Shown piece after piece: positions 1-6,295 of a DNA stretch of 8,539 nucleotides. Below the pieces are notes generated by a model that worked only from the letters and a program-made list of their open reading frames with translations, was not told the origin of the DNA and did not search any database. Origin of the DNA: Firmicutes bacterium UBA3572 (GTDB lineage: Bacteria > Bacillota > Desulfotomaculia > Desulfotomaculales > Desulforudaceae). Each line of letters opens with the position of its first letter. Positions within the stretch are counted from its first letter, which is position 1. The position numbers and the translations under genes are program-made. Location: assembly GCA_002375985.1 (NCBI GenBank), contig DFNH01000016.1:57853-66391 (forward strand), in the 5' to 3' direction.

Positions 1-1
1 A

Positions 2-775
2 TGGCAGCGCCTGCTGGAGGATATGGAGATCGAGCCCCCGTACGTGGAGAAAATGATGACTGCGCTGCGCGCCCAGGTGAATCCCAAAGACATCCAGCGA
101 AACGACTTAGCCCGGGTTTGCCTGCAGAATGAAATCGTTCGCCTGGTGGAGCCGGCTTATGCCGACCAGGGCCAGAGCCGATTGCTGGCCTTTATCGGTC
201 CGACCGGGGTAGGCAAGACCACCACCCTGGCCAAGCTGGCCGCCCAGTACACCCTTTTCCACGGCAAGAACTGTGCGGTGATCACCATTGACACCTACCG
301 CATCGGGGCGGTGGAGCAATTAAAGATCTATGCCGAGATTATGGGCGTGCCCCTGGAGATTGCCATGACTCCTCGCGACTTTCAGGAGGCGGTGCACCGG
401 CACCGGAACAAGGACTTCATCTTTGTGGATACGGCGGGCCGGCCGTCTCATAACGTGGAAAAGGTGGTCGAACTGAAATCCTACTTCGATATGCTGGACG
501 AACCGGCCGATATCATTCTGGTTTTGAGCTGCAACACCAAGTACCGCGACCTGGTCCGCAGCGCCCGGCAGTTCGGCCCGGTGCAGTACTCGAAACTGAT
601 CTTTACCAAGGTGGATGAAACCGACACCTTGGGCTGCATTTTGAACATTATCTGTCATACCGGGCTGCCGGTCACCCATATCACGGACGGTCAAAATGTA
701 CCCGACGACATCCAGAGCCTGTATCCCAAGAAACTGGCCAAGATTTTAACCAGGGGGGTGGCACCGGATGCGTGA
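2..775 (+). CDS. flhF: FlhF, SRP-family GTPase for flagellar placement (5' end missing)
   Basis: C-terminal 257 residues of FlhF, the third SRP-type GTPase beside Ffh and FtsY. It acts at the membrane to set where flagella are built. The frame is open to the left edge (from base 2), so the N-terminal B domain lies outside; the ATG at 23 is only an internal Met. In fragment numbering, the visible part has a short helical N region, then the G domain: P-loop GPTGVGKTTT at 66-75, the SRP-specific DTYRIGAVEQL at 97-107, G3 DTAGRP at 143-148, G4 TKVDE at 202-206, and the closing DGQNVPDD at 229-236. All GTP-binding elements are intact. It overlaps flhG by 8 bases, so translation is probably coupled. 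FlhF and FlhG are functional partners: FlhG stimulates the FlhF GTPase. Identity is near certain from the motif order and the neighbour. Confidence 0.96.
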   Translation, partial: WQRLLEDMEIEPPYVEKMMTALRAQVNPKDIQRNDLARVCLQNEIVRLVEPAYADQGQSRLLAFIGPTGVGKTTTLAKLAAQYTLFHGKNCAVITIDTYRIGAVEQLKIYAEIMGVPLEIAMTPRDFQEAVHRHRNKDFIFVDTAGRPSHNVEKVVELKSYFDMLDEPADIILVLSCNTKYRDLVRSARQFGPVQYSKLIFTKVDETDTLGCILNIICHTGLPVTHITDGQNVPDDIQSLYPKKLAKILTRGVAPDA

Positions 776-1637
776 TCAGGCTTACAAGCTCCGGTCCCTC
801 GCACACCGTGTAATCCGGCCGCGGGTTCAAGTTGATCCGGCGGTTACCCGCGTGATCGCGGTCACCAGCGGCAAGGGCGGTGTGGGCAAGACCAACCTGT
901 CGGTGAATCTGGGCATTACCCTGGCCCGGATGGGGAAAAGGGTGTTCCTGTTCGACGCCGACCTCGGTCTGGCCAACGTGGAGGTGCTCCTGGGTCTGAC
1001 GCCGGCTTACACCCTGTACGATGTGCTTTACCGGGGTAAGCGGCTGGAAGACATCGTAGTCAGCGGACCTTTTGACCTGCAGATTATTCCCGGCGGTGCC
1101 GGCATGCAGGAATTGGCCAACCTGGACAGTTCGCAGCGGGCACGGCTGATCGACATGCTTTCCTACCTGCGCACGGCCGAGTTTTTGCTGATTGATACCG
1201 GTGCCGGCATATCTCGCAGCGTGCTGGGTTTCGTGGCCGCCGCCCAAGAGGTGTTTCTGGTGGTCACCCCCGAACCCACGTCGCTTACCGATGCCTACAG
1301 CCTGATAAAGATTTTGGCGCGGCATAAGGTGCATGACGAGATCAGCCTGATTGTCAACCGGGCCACCGGGGAGCATGAGGCTACCGAGGCAGCCGCAAAG
1401 CTGCAGTTGGTTTGCCGTAAGTTTTTAAAGTTTACGGTGCGGCACATCGGTTCCATTGTCGAGGACCAGGTAGTCGTGCGGGCGGTAAAGAACCAGGAGC
1501 CATTTGTGGTGACCGAACCAAACTCGCCGGCCGCCCGGGAGGTGCAAAATATTGCCCGGTACCTCTTGAGCGGTACTCTATCGCCTCCCGGTGCGGTAGA
1601 CAGCTTTATCAGCCGGTTGTTCCGCCTTTTCCGGTGA
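768..1637 (+). CDS. flhG: FlhG (YlxH), MinD-like ATPase controlling flagellar number
   Basis: MinD/ParA-type ATPase of 289 residues, the usual length. The deviant Walker A box GKGGVGKT at 35-42 carries the signature Lys36, DADLG at 63-67 is the Walker A' motif, and LLIDTGAG at 140-147 holds the Walker B Asp143. Residues 3-9 read DQAYKLR, matching the DQAxxLR activation helix by which FlhG stimulates FlhF. The last residues (277-289, VDSFISRLFRLFR) form an amphipathic basic helix suited to membrane targeting, as in MinD and FlhG. The family is known to dimerise on ATP at the membrane and, in Gram-positives, to bind FliM/FliY during C-ring assembly; both partners are encoded downstream here. 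The ATG at 768 is chosen because the DQAxxLR motif follows at once and a G-rich site (752-758) sits 9 bases upstream. Confidence 0.96.
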   Translation: MRDQAYKLRSLAHRVIRPRVQVDPAVTRVIAVTSGKGGVGKTNLSVNLGITLARMGKRVFLFDADLGLANVEVLLGLTPAYTLYDVLYRGKRLEDIVVSGPFDLQIIPGGAGMQELANLDSSQRARLIDMLSYLRTAEFLLIDTGAGISRSVLGFVAAAQEVFLVVTPEPTSLTDAYSLIKILARHKVHDEISLIVNRATGEHEATEAAAKLQLVCRKFLKFTVRHIGSIVEDQVVVRAVKNQEPFVVTEPNSPAAREVQNIARYLLSGTLSPPGAVDSFISRLFRLFR

Positions 1638-1657
1638 ATGAGTTGGGGATGATGCGC

Positions 1658-2299
1658 ATGGAATTTGTGATCGGGCAGAAAATGTACGTGGCCCGGGACG
1701 AAGATGGGGAGACCTACATCACCTCCCTGCAGGATGTAACCGACACGCACCTGTTGGTGGGCATGCCGCTGCATCGCGGCCGGCCGATGGTGCTGGCGCA
1801 GGGTGACGCGGTATTGGTGACCTATCTTTCTGATGACGCGGCTTACCGTTTTTCAACTGTTTACCGGGGGCGAAAGACGGACCGGATTGTATTGTACCTG
1901 CTGGACCGGCCCCAGCAGGTGACGCGGATTCAGCGGCGGCGGATGGTGCGTGTGCCGGTGATCCTGGAGGTGAGGGGCGGCGAAAAACCGTCCTACGGGA
2001 CCCCGGAGCGGTACGAGCGGTGGTTTTCGTCCGACCTCAGCGGCAGCGGGATGTGTCTTGTCTGCGAACGGCCCTTGGTACCGGGCACCCATTTATTATT
2101 GGAGTTTAGTATTCCCGGAAGCAAAGGCCCCCGGGAAATACGTACCCAAGCCCGGGTTAACCGGCTCACTAAGTTGGAGGACGATGAGCGGCACCGCTAC
2201 GCGGCGGGTGTCGAGTTTCTCGAGTTGGCGAAGGCCGACGAAGACGCCATCGTGGCTTTTCTTTTCCGGAAGATGGCCGAAGAACGGCGGCTGCGTTGA
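1658..2299 (+). CDS. Two-domain PilZ protein, YcgR/YpfA-type c-di-GMP receptor (flagellar brake)
   Basis: A 213-residue protein with an N-terminal YcgR2-like beta domain (about 1-90) and a C-terminal PilZ domain (about 92-208). The two c-di-GMP motifs are intact: RxxxR in QRRRMVRVPV (Arg94 and Arg98) and the (D/N)xSxxG motif DLSGSG at 126-131. Family members bind c-di-GMP and slow or redirect the motor (YcgR, B. subtilis YpfA/DgrA). Position between flhG and sigD supports a motility role; the partner protein cannot be read from sequence. The start is uncertain. ATG 1658 gives MEFVIGQKMY, which fits family N-termini, and GGGG lies 9 bases before it. GTG 1634 overlaps the flhG stop by 4 bases (GTGA) and would add eight residues but has no visible ribosome binding site. 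ATG 1649 and ATG 1652 are also in frame. Confidence 0.9.
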   Translation: MEFVIGQKMYVARDEDGETYITSLQDVTDTHLLVGMPLHRGRPMVLAQGDAVLVTYLSDDAAYRFSTVYRGRKTDRIVLYLLDRPQQVTRIQRRRMVRVPVILEVRGGEKPSYGTPERYERWFSSDLSGSGMCLVCERPLVPGTHLLLEFSIPGSKGPREIRTQARVNRLTKLEDDERHRYAAGVEFLELAKADEDAIVAFLFRKMAEERRLR

Positions 2300-2302
2300 C
2301 CG

Positions 2303-2350
2303 GCTGGCGTTACGAAAAACAAAGGCCGCCAGCGGCCGCGTTTGAACGCG
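2303..2350 (+). promoter_or_regulatory. Cluster of inverted repeats in the sigD leader
   Basis: Three small inverted repeats lie in the 74-base spacer between the PilZ gene and sigD. GCTGGCG (2303-2309) can pair with CGCCAGC (2327-2333). GGCCG (2324-2328) can pair with CGGCC (2333-2337), which excludes the first pairing because they share bases. CGCGTT (2337-2342) faces AACGCG (2345-2350) as a near-palindrome. No T tract follows, so this is not an intrinsic terminator. It sits just before the sigD ribosome binding site and might affect sigD translation or mRNA processing. That role is inference; in GC-rich DNA, short repeats like these also arise by chance. Confidence 0.35.
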
Positions 2351-2360
2351 CGGGAAGTGC

Positions 2361-2368
2361 GGAGGTGA
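2361..2368 (+). promoter_or_regulatory. Ribosome binding site of sigD
   Basis: GGAGGTGA, a strong match to the anti-16S consensus, ends 5 bases before GTG 2374 and 11 bases before the in-frame ATG 2380. It decides the sigD start in favour of GTG 2374 over the upstream in-frame TTG at 2296. Confidence 0.8.
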
Positions 2369-2373
2369 GCGGT

Positions 2374-3150
2374 GTGGCTATGGAGGTCTGGCAGCAATAC
2401 CGCGATAGCGGGGACGAAGCCCTGCGGGAGCGATTGATTTTGGAACACCTGTATCTGGTCCGGCACGTTGCCGGGCGCCTGGCGGTGCGCCTGCCGGCCC
2501 ACATTGCCCAGGAGGACCTGGAGGGTTGGGGGGTTTTCGGCTTGATGGAGGCGGTGGAGAAGTTTGACCCGAATCAGGGAACCGACTTCAAAACCTTTGC
2601 CTACCACCGCATCCGTGGCGCTATCCTGGACGAGGTGCGCCGGCAGTCGTGGCTGCCCCGTTCGCTTTGGCACAAACTGCAGAAAATCAATGAAACGCGG
2701 GCGCGTCTAGAACGGGAAAGCGGGGCTTCGGTTTCGGACGCCGAAGTGGCCCGGAAGCTGGGCATAAGCAATCAGGAGTTTCACCGGTTGGCCAGCCATT
2801 TTTACGCCGTGTCGGTACTGTCTCTGGACGAAGTCCGGGTTGCTCAGGACGGGGAGGCTGTGCGGTGGGGGAGCCTGATCGAAGACACCGACAGCCCCGA
2901 CCCGGTGGAACGGGTACTGGAAGAAGAGGATGCGGCGACCCTGGTGCAGGCCATCGAGGAGTTGGACGAAAAAGACCGCTTGGTTTTGGCTCTTTACTAC
3001 CAAGAGGGTTTAACCCTCAAAGAATTGGGCCGGGTACTGGGGGTTACCGAGTCCCGGGCCTGTCAGTTGCACTCCCGGGCGATCGCCCGTCTGCGGGATA
3101 AGATCGGTAGACGCGGCGGGCGGACAAAAGGAGGACGTGGCAGTGCTTGA
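2374..3150 (+). CDS. sigD: RNA polymerase sigma-28 factor (SigD/FliA)
   Basis: Flagellar sigma factor of 258 residues, close to the length of B. subtilis SigD. Region 2 spans about 20-98 and contains the core-binding and -10 recognition segment from DLEGWGVFGLMEA (48-60) through FKTFAYHRIRGAILDE (72-87) and RRQSWLPRSL. Region 3 follows with an HTH at about 120-140 (VSDAEVARKLGIS). Region 4 spans about 188-243, with the -35 recognition HTH LTLKELGRVLGVTESRACQL at 213-232. It directs polymerase to late flagellar and chemotaxis promoters and is normally held by the anti-sigma factor FlgM, which is not encoded here. GTG 2374 is chosen for its strong ribosome binding site. The longer reading from TTG 2296 adds 26 residues (rich in Ala, Arg and Gly) that look unrelated to the family. 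It overlaps the next gene by 8 bases. Confidence 0.96.
   Translation: MAMEVWQQYRDSGDEALRERLILEHLYLVRHVAGRLAVRLPAHIAQEDLEGWGVFGLMEAVEKFDPNQGTDFKTFAYHRIRGAILDEVRRQSWLPRSLWHKLQKINETRARLERESGASVSDAEVARKLGISNQEFHRLASHFYAVSVLSLDEVRVAQDGEAVRWGSLIEDTDSPDPVERVLEEEDAATLVQAIEELDEKDRLVLALYYQEGLTLKELGRVLGVTESRACQLHSRAIARLRDKIGRRGGRTKGGRGSA
3128..3134 (+). promoter_or_regulatory. Ribosome binding site of the SwrB-like gene
   Basis: AAGGAGG lies inside the 3' end of sigD. It is 8 bases before GTG 3143 but only 2 bases before GTG 3137, so GTG 3143 is the better start. Confidence 0.75.
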
Positions 3151-3577
3151 TAATCCCTGGCTGTTCGTGGTGCTTTACCTGGGCCTAATTCTTGCGTTTT
3201 TCACCGCAGTTACCGTTATATTCTGGTGGTGGCTGAAACGCCGGCGCCGGGCATTCGACGAGGAACTGGCCGACCAGGTGACCCGGGTACCCGATCCGGA
3301 AATCCAGCTTAAGAACCTGGAAAACCAAATCGAAAAACTGATTGTGATGCACAAGGAATTGAACGAGCGCCTGAAGTGGATCGAAAGCCAGCTTGGAGCC
3401 CTGCTGGCCCAGGGAGGCAGGCAAAGCCGGAAAGCAACCCTGGAAGAACAGGTTTACCGGGCTTTCGATCGGGGACAGCCGGTCACCGAACTGGCGCGCC
3501 AGTTTGGAAGGAATAAGGGGGAGATCGAACTGATGCTGAATTTGAGGCGGATGCGCAAAGAGGGTGGTGGCGGATGA
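3143..3577 (+). CDS. SwrB-like (DUF6115-type) membrane protein downstream of sigD
   Basis: A 144-residue protein with a short N-terminus, one strong membrane helix (about 6-30, ending in WWWLKRRRR, which predicts a cytoplasmic C-terminus), a charged linker, a likely coiled coil (about 52-88, with heptad-like Leu/Ile), and a C-terminal HTH-like segment (about 99-137, with LARQFGRNKGEIELMLNLRR at 117-136). That arrangement and the position directly after sigD match B. subtilis SwrB (YlxL), which helps activate the flagellar export apparatus and swarming. The C-terminal segment resembles the small proteins annotated DUF6115. Sequence similarity to SwrB itself cannot be measured here, so no symbol is given. 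It overlaps sigD by 8 bases and the rod gene by 4 (ATGA). Confidence 0.75.
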   Translation: MLDNPWLFVVLYLGLILAFFTAVTVIFWWWLKRRRRAFDEELADQVTRVPDPEIQLKNLENQIEKLIVMHKELNERLKWIESQLGALLAQGGRQSRKATLEEQVYRAFDRGQPVTELARQFGRNKGEIELMLNLRRMRKEGGGG

Positions 3578-4317
3578 TCAGGGGTATTTATAGTGCCGCT
3601 TCCGGGATGCTGGCCGGGCAGACGCGGCTGGACACGGTGGCGCATAACGTCGCCAACGTGAACACCACCGGTTACCGGCGGCAGGAGGTGACGTTCGCAC
3701 CTCTTTTCCAGACCGAGCTCTGGCGGCACGGGAAGGACCTGGCGTTTATCGGCCGGAGCTCTTTGGGGGTGAAGGCGGCGGCACTGGTTACTGATTTATC
3801 TGCCGGACCGGTGACCGAGACCGGTTGCGCCACCGACTTGGCTCTGGATGGTGAGGGGTTTTTCACGGTGGAACGAGACGGTGAGTTTCTGTATACCCGG
3901 GCCGGTTCGTTCACCGTGTCTGCCGACGGTTATCTGGTGACCCGCGCCGGGGATCCGGTGTTGGGGATGCAGGGACCCCTGCCGGTGGGGGATCCGCACT
4001 TCACCGTGACCCCCGACGGCCAGGTGATCACGTCCGACGGCGTGGAATTGGACCGGTTACTGCTGACGGCGTTGCCGGGCGGCGAGGGGCTGGAACGCAC
4101 CCGGGAAGGTTATCTGGCGGCCGATCGCGAGGAGACGCAACCGGCCCATGCCACGCGGGTGCTACAGGGTTATCTGGAGGGGGCCAATGTGAGTTTAGCC
4201 ACCGAAATGGTTGGCCTCCTGTTGGCGGCCCGGGTCTACGCGGCGAACCAACGCCTGGTCCGGACGCACGACGCGTTGGTGGAGAAAGCCATTAACCAAA
4301 TAGGCGTTCTGCGATAG
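3574..4317 (+). CDS. Flagellar rod protein, FlgF/FlgG family
   Basis: A 247-residue axial protein of the flagellar hook-basal body family. The N-terminus MIRGIYSAASGM and the signature ANVNTTGYRR (27-36) form the conserved N-terminal helix. The central beta domain has DLALDGEGFF (88-97), LYTRAGSF (106-113) and DGYLV (118-122). The C-terminal helix GANVSLATEMVGLLLAARVY (203-222), followed by ANQRLVRTHDAL, matches rod and hook proteins. No signal peptide is expected because the protein leaves through the flagellar type III exporter. It is slightly shorter than the usual 260-270 residues. FlgF, FlgG and the B. subtilis FlhO/FlhP pair cannot be separated by eye. These rod genes often occur as pairs, but only one copy is here, so a partner may lie elsewhere. 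The start overlaps the upstream stop as ATGA. Confidence 0.92.
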   Translation: MIRGIYSAASGMLAGQTRLDTVAHNVANVNTTGYRRQEVTFAPLFQTELWRHGKDLAFIGRSSLGVKAAALVTDLSAGPVTETGCATDLALDGEGFFTVERDGEFLYTRAGSFTVSADGYLVTRAGDPVLGMQGPLPVGDPHFTVTPDGQVITSDGVELDRLLLTALPGGEGLERTREGYLAADREETQPAHATRVLQGYLEGANVSLATEMVGLLLAARVYAANQRLVRTHDALVEKAINQIGVLR

Positions 4318-4333
4318 CCTGTATGCGCGCTAA

Positions 4334-4340
4334 GAGGAGG
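4334..4340 (+). promoter_or_regulatory. Ribosome binding site upstream of cheD
   Basis: GAGGAGG is a strong site, but it sits only 2 bases before the in-frame TTG 4343, 4 bases before an out-of-frame GTG 4345, and 8 bases before the in-frame CTG 4349. An in-frame TAA at 4331-4333 rules out any earlier start. Confidence 0.75.
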
Positions 4341-4342
4341 TT

Positions 4343-4870
4343 TTGTGTCTGGATTCGAAAGCCAGGAAAGAGGCACCGGTCCAAGAGGGCCGCGAGATAC
4401 ACGTGGGGATTGCCGAATACCGGGTGGCCCGGAGTCCGGATCGCTTGCTCACCCTGGGCCTGGGTTCTTGTGTCGGCGTAGCGTTGTTCGATCCGGTGAT
4501 CCGGGTGGGCGGCCTGGCCCACGTGATGCTGCCGGACAGCAGGATGTTTAAGGGCGGGGGTAAGCCGGCCAAGTTCGCGGACCTGGGCGTGGCCGCCTTG
4601 GTCCAGGAGATGCAGCGGGCCGGCAGCCGGAACGGACGGCTTGTAGCCAAGCTAGCCGGGGGAGCCCAGATGTTTTTCGGCAATAGCCGGGCTGCGGAGA
4701 TGGCCATCGGGGAACGGAATGTGGAGGCCGTCCGGCAGGCTCTCAAAGAGTTGGGCATCAAAATCGTGGCCGAAGACGTAGGGGGATCGCAAGGCCGGAC
4801 CATCAGCCTGGATACCTCCAACGGTCTCCTGACCATCCGCACGCTCGGCCGCGCGGTCCGGGTGATATGA
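4343..4870 (+). CDS. cheD: CheD, chemoreceptor glutamine deamidase
   Basis: CheD hydrolyses specific Gln side chains of chemoreceptors to Glu and, in CheC-containing species, binds CheC and raises its phosphatase activity. In this numbering Thr37, Cys43 (LGLGSCVGVALFD) and His60 (GGLAHVMLPDS) have the same spacing (6 and 17) as the Thotoga-family Thr21/Cys27/His44 triad known from Thermotoga maritima CheD, so the enzyme should be active. KLAGGAQMF (107-115) and the C-terminal GRTISLD region are also typical. From TTG 4343 it is 175 residues, with about 18 residues before the conserved start of the fold at REIHVGIAEYRV. The start is uncertain (TTG 4343 or CTG 4349). It is followed after one base by cheR, and cheC comes next, fitting the CheC-CheD partnership. 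Confidence 0.94.
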   Translation: MCLDSKARKEAPVQEGREIHVGIAEYRVARSPDRLLTLGLGSCVGVALFDPVIRVGGLAHVMLPDSRMFKGGGKPAKFADLGVAALVQEMQRAGSRNGRLVAKLAGGAQMFFGNSRAAEMAIGERNVEAVRQALKELGIKIVAEDVGGSQGRTISLDTSNGLLTIRTLGRAVRVI

Positions 4871-4871
4871 G

Positions 4872-5681
4872 ATGGAGTTTGAGGATTTCAAAAACCGGGT
4901 GGCTAAAGATTTGAAGCTGGACCTGAACAGTTACAAGGATTCCCAGCTCCGGCGCCGGATCAATGCCCTTATGGCCCGGCGGAAGATAAAAAGCTATGAG
5001 GCCTACTTTCAGATCATCTCGCGAGACCGGCAGGCGTTTAATGATTTTGTGGACTACCTGACCATTAACGTGACCGAGTTTTTCCGGGATGTCAAGGCTT
5101 TTCACTATCTGGAGCACCATGTTTTTCCGGAGTTGTTGGCCGTGAAACCGCTGCTAAAAATCTGGAGTGCCGCCTGTTCCAACGGGGCCGAACCGTATTC
5201 GGTGGCCATTATTCTGAACGAGCTGACGCCGGGGAGAGGACACCGGATCGAAGCGACCGACCTGGATAGCAACGTGCTACAGATTGCGGAACGGGGCGAG
5301 TATCCGGCCGAACTGCTGCGCAATCTCTCGCCTGCCCGACGGGAACGTTACTTCCGAGCCGAAAACGGCCGTTACGTCCTTTGTTCCGAGATCAAAAAAA
5401 GGGTAAAGTTTCGCCGGCACGATTTGTTAGCCGACCCGTACGGACAGGGGTATGATCTGATCATCTGCCGCAATGTGCAGATTTACTTTACCAAGGAAGC
5501 CCAATGGCGCGTGAACAGTCGATTCAGCCAGGCGCTGCGACCCGGAGGGGTACTGTTCCTGGGGGCGAGTGAGACCATCTTCAATGCTACCGAATTGGGT
5601 TTGGAAAGAATTGCCAATTCGTTCTACCGCCGGGTGCCCGCGCCAGTCCGAACTAAAGCAAGCAGGGGTGAGGTTGGATGA
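4872..5681 (+). CDS. cheR: CheR, chemoreceptor glutamate methyltransferase
   Basis: CheR transfers methyl groups from S-adenosylmethionine to receptor glutamates during adaptation. The protein is 269 residues. The N-terminal helical domain (about 1-75) has the basic stretch QLRRRINALMARRK (25-38) and the family motif TINVTEFFRD (64-73). The Rossmann-like domain follows: SAM motif I IWSAACSNGAEPYS (97-110), acidic ATDLD (128-132), then FRRHDLLAD (180-188) and CRNVQIYFTKEA (199-210). Motif I differs from the common CSTGEEPYS by Asn for Thr and Ala for the first Glu; Glu107 is kept. CRNVQIYF has Gln where a hydrophobic residue is usual. Neither change clearly abolishes activity. The ATG at 4872 lies one base after the cheD stop, and the end overlaps cheC by 4 bases (ATGA). 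The usual counterpart, the methylesterase CheB, is not in the window. Confidence 0.96.
   Translation: MEFEDFKNRVAKDLKLDLNSYKDSQLRRRINALMARRKIKSYEAYFQIISRDRQAFNDFVDYLTINVTEFFRDVKAFHYLEHHVFPELLAVKPLLKIWSAACSNGAEPYSVAIILNELTPGRGHRIEATDLDSNVLQIAERGEYPAELLRNLSPARRERYFRAENGRYVLCSEIKKRVKFRRHDLLADPYGQGYDLIICRNVQIYFTKEAQWRVNSRFSQALRPGGVLFLGASETIFNATELGLERIANSFYRRVPAPVRTKASRGEVG
5664..5673 (+). promoter_or_regulatory. Ribosome binding site of cheC
   Basis: AGGGGTGAGG, inside the 3' end of cheR, ends 4 bases before ATG 5678. With the ATGA overlap this supports the assigned start and coupled translation. Confidence 0.6.
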
Positions 5682-6295
5682 GCATCTCAAACAACGAAAT
5701 GGACATTTTGCAGGAAATCGGCAGCATTGGCGTCGGCAATGCCGCCACCGCCCTCGCAGATTTGTTGCAGGCCAAGGTGAATATCAGCGTGCCCCGGGCG
5801 ACTTTTCTGGATTTAGAGGAGGCCATTAACCTCATCGGTGGTCTAGAACAACCGGTAGTTTGTGTGAATCTCAAGTTGGATGGCGACGTCCCGGCGACCG
5901 TGCTGTATATCTTTGACCAGCCAAGCGCCTGTGCCTTGGTCGATCTGCTCTTGGGCCAGGCACGAGGCACGACCACCGCCTTGGACGAGATGGGTTACTC
6001 GGTTGTGATGGAGGTCGGGAATATCCTGACCGGTTCCTTCACCGGCGCCATTGCCAACCTGACCGGGTTGCGGCTGGTGCCGTCGGTTCCGGTACTGGCG
6101 TATGACATGCTGGGAGCGCTTTTTGCCACTTCTGTAGCGGCCAGCGGTTACGCGGATGACCAGGTACTGTGCATACAAACCAGCTTTTGGGGGAATCAAG
6201 ACCGCGACCGGGTGGACAGCCACTTTATCATGTTGCCGGAGGTGGAAGCTCTGGACCGCCTGTTTCAGGCCCTGGGGGTTGCGGCGGACTCCTAG
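5678..6295 (+). CDS. cheC: CheC, CheY-P phosphatase
   Basis: CheC has 205 residues and belongs to the CheC/CheX/FliY phosphatase family. It removes phosphate from CheY-P and binds CheD. The family active site is (D/S)-x3-E-x2-N followed 23 residues later by Pro, present twice. The second site is complete: Ser108, Glu112, Asn115 and Pro138 (MEVGNILTGS). The first has Asp9, Glu13 and Pro39 at the right spacing, but position 16 is Ser instead of the expected Asn (LQEIGSIGVGNAA). Because this Asn is thought to help position the attacking water, the first site may be weak or dead. GLEQPVVCVNLKLDGDVP (55-72) and the FDQPSACALVDLLLG region are typical. It overlaps cheR by 4 bases and is followed by a 60-base AT-rich spacer. 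Confidence 0.95.
   Translation: MSISNNEMDILQEIGSIGVGNAATALADLLQAKVNISVPRATFLDLEEAINLIGGLEQPVVCVNLKLDGDVPATVLYIFDQPSACALVDLLLGQARGTTTALDEMGYSVVMEVGNILTGSFTGAIANLTGLRLVPSVPVLAYDMLGALFATSVAASGYADDQVLCIQTSFWGNQDRDRVDSHFIMLPEVEALDRLFQALGVAADS

Noticed and set aside
506..513. GCCGATAT, resembling a sigma-28 -10 element, inside flhF
   Set aside because: No TAAA-like -35 lies about 15 bases upstream (the bases there are CGAT) and it is within coding sequence.
681..1376. Long open frame on the - strand opposite flhG
   Set aside because: It is opposite a well-identified gene, has low-complexity His/Gln/Gly-rich composition typical of an antisense shadow in GC-rich DNA, and shows no recognisable domain.
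2296..2373. N-terminal extension of sigD from TTG 2296
   Set aside because: The TTG has no ribosome binding site, the added residues do not resemble sigma factors, and a strong site precedes GTG 2374.
4345..4551. Open frame from GTG 4345 overlapping cheD
   Set aside because: It is in a different frame from the conserved CheD sequence and has no recognisable fold; kept only as a hint of a possible start-region indel.
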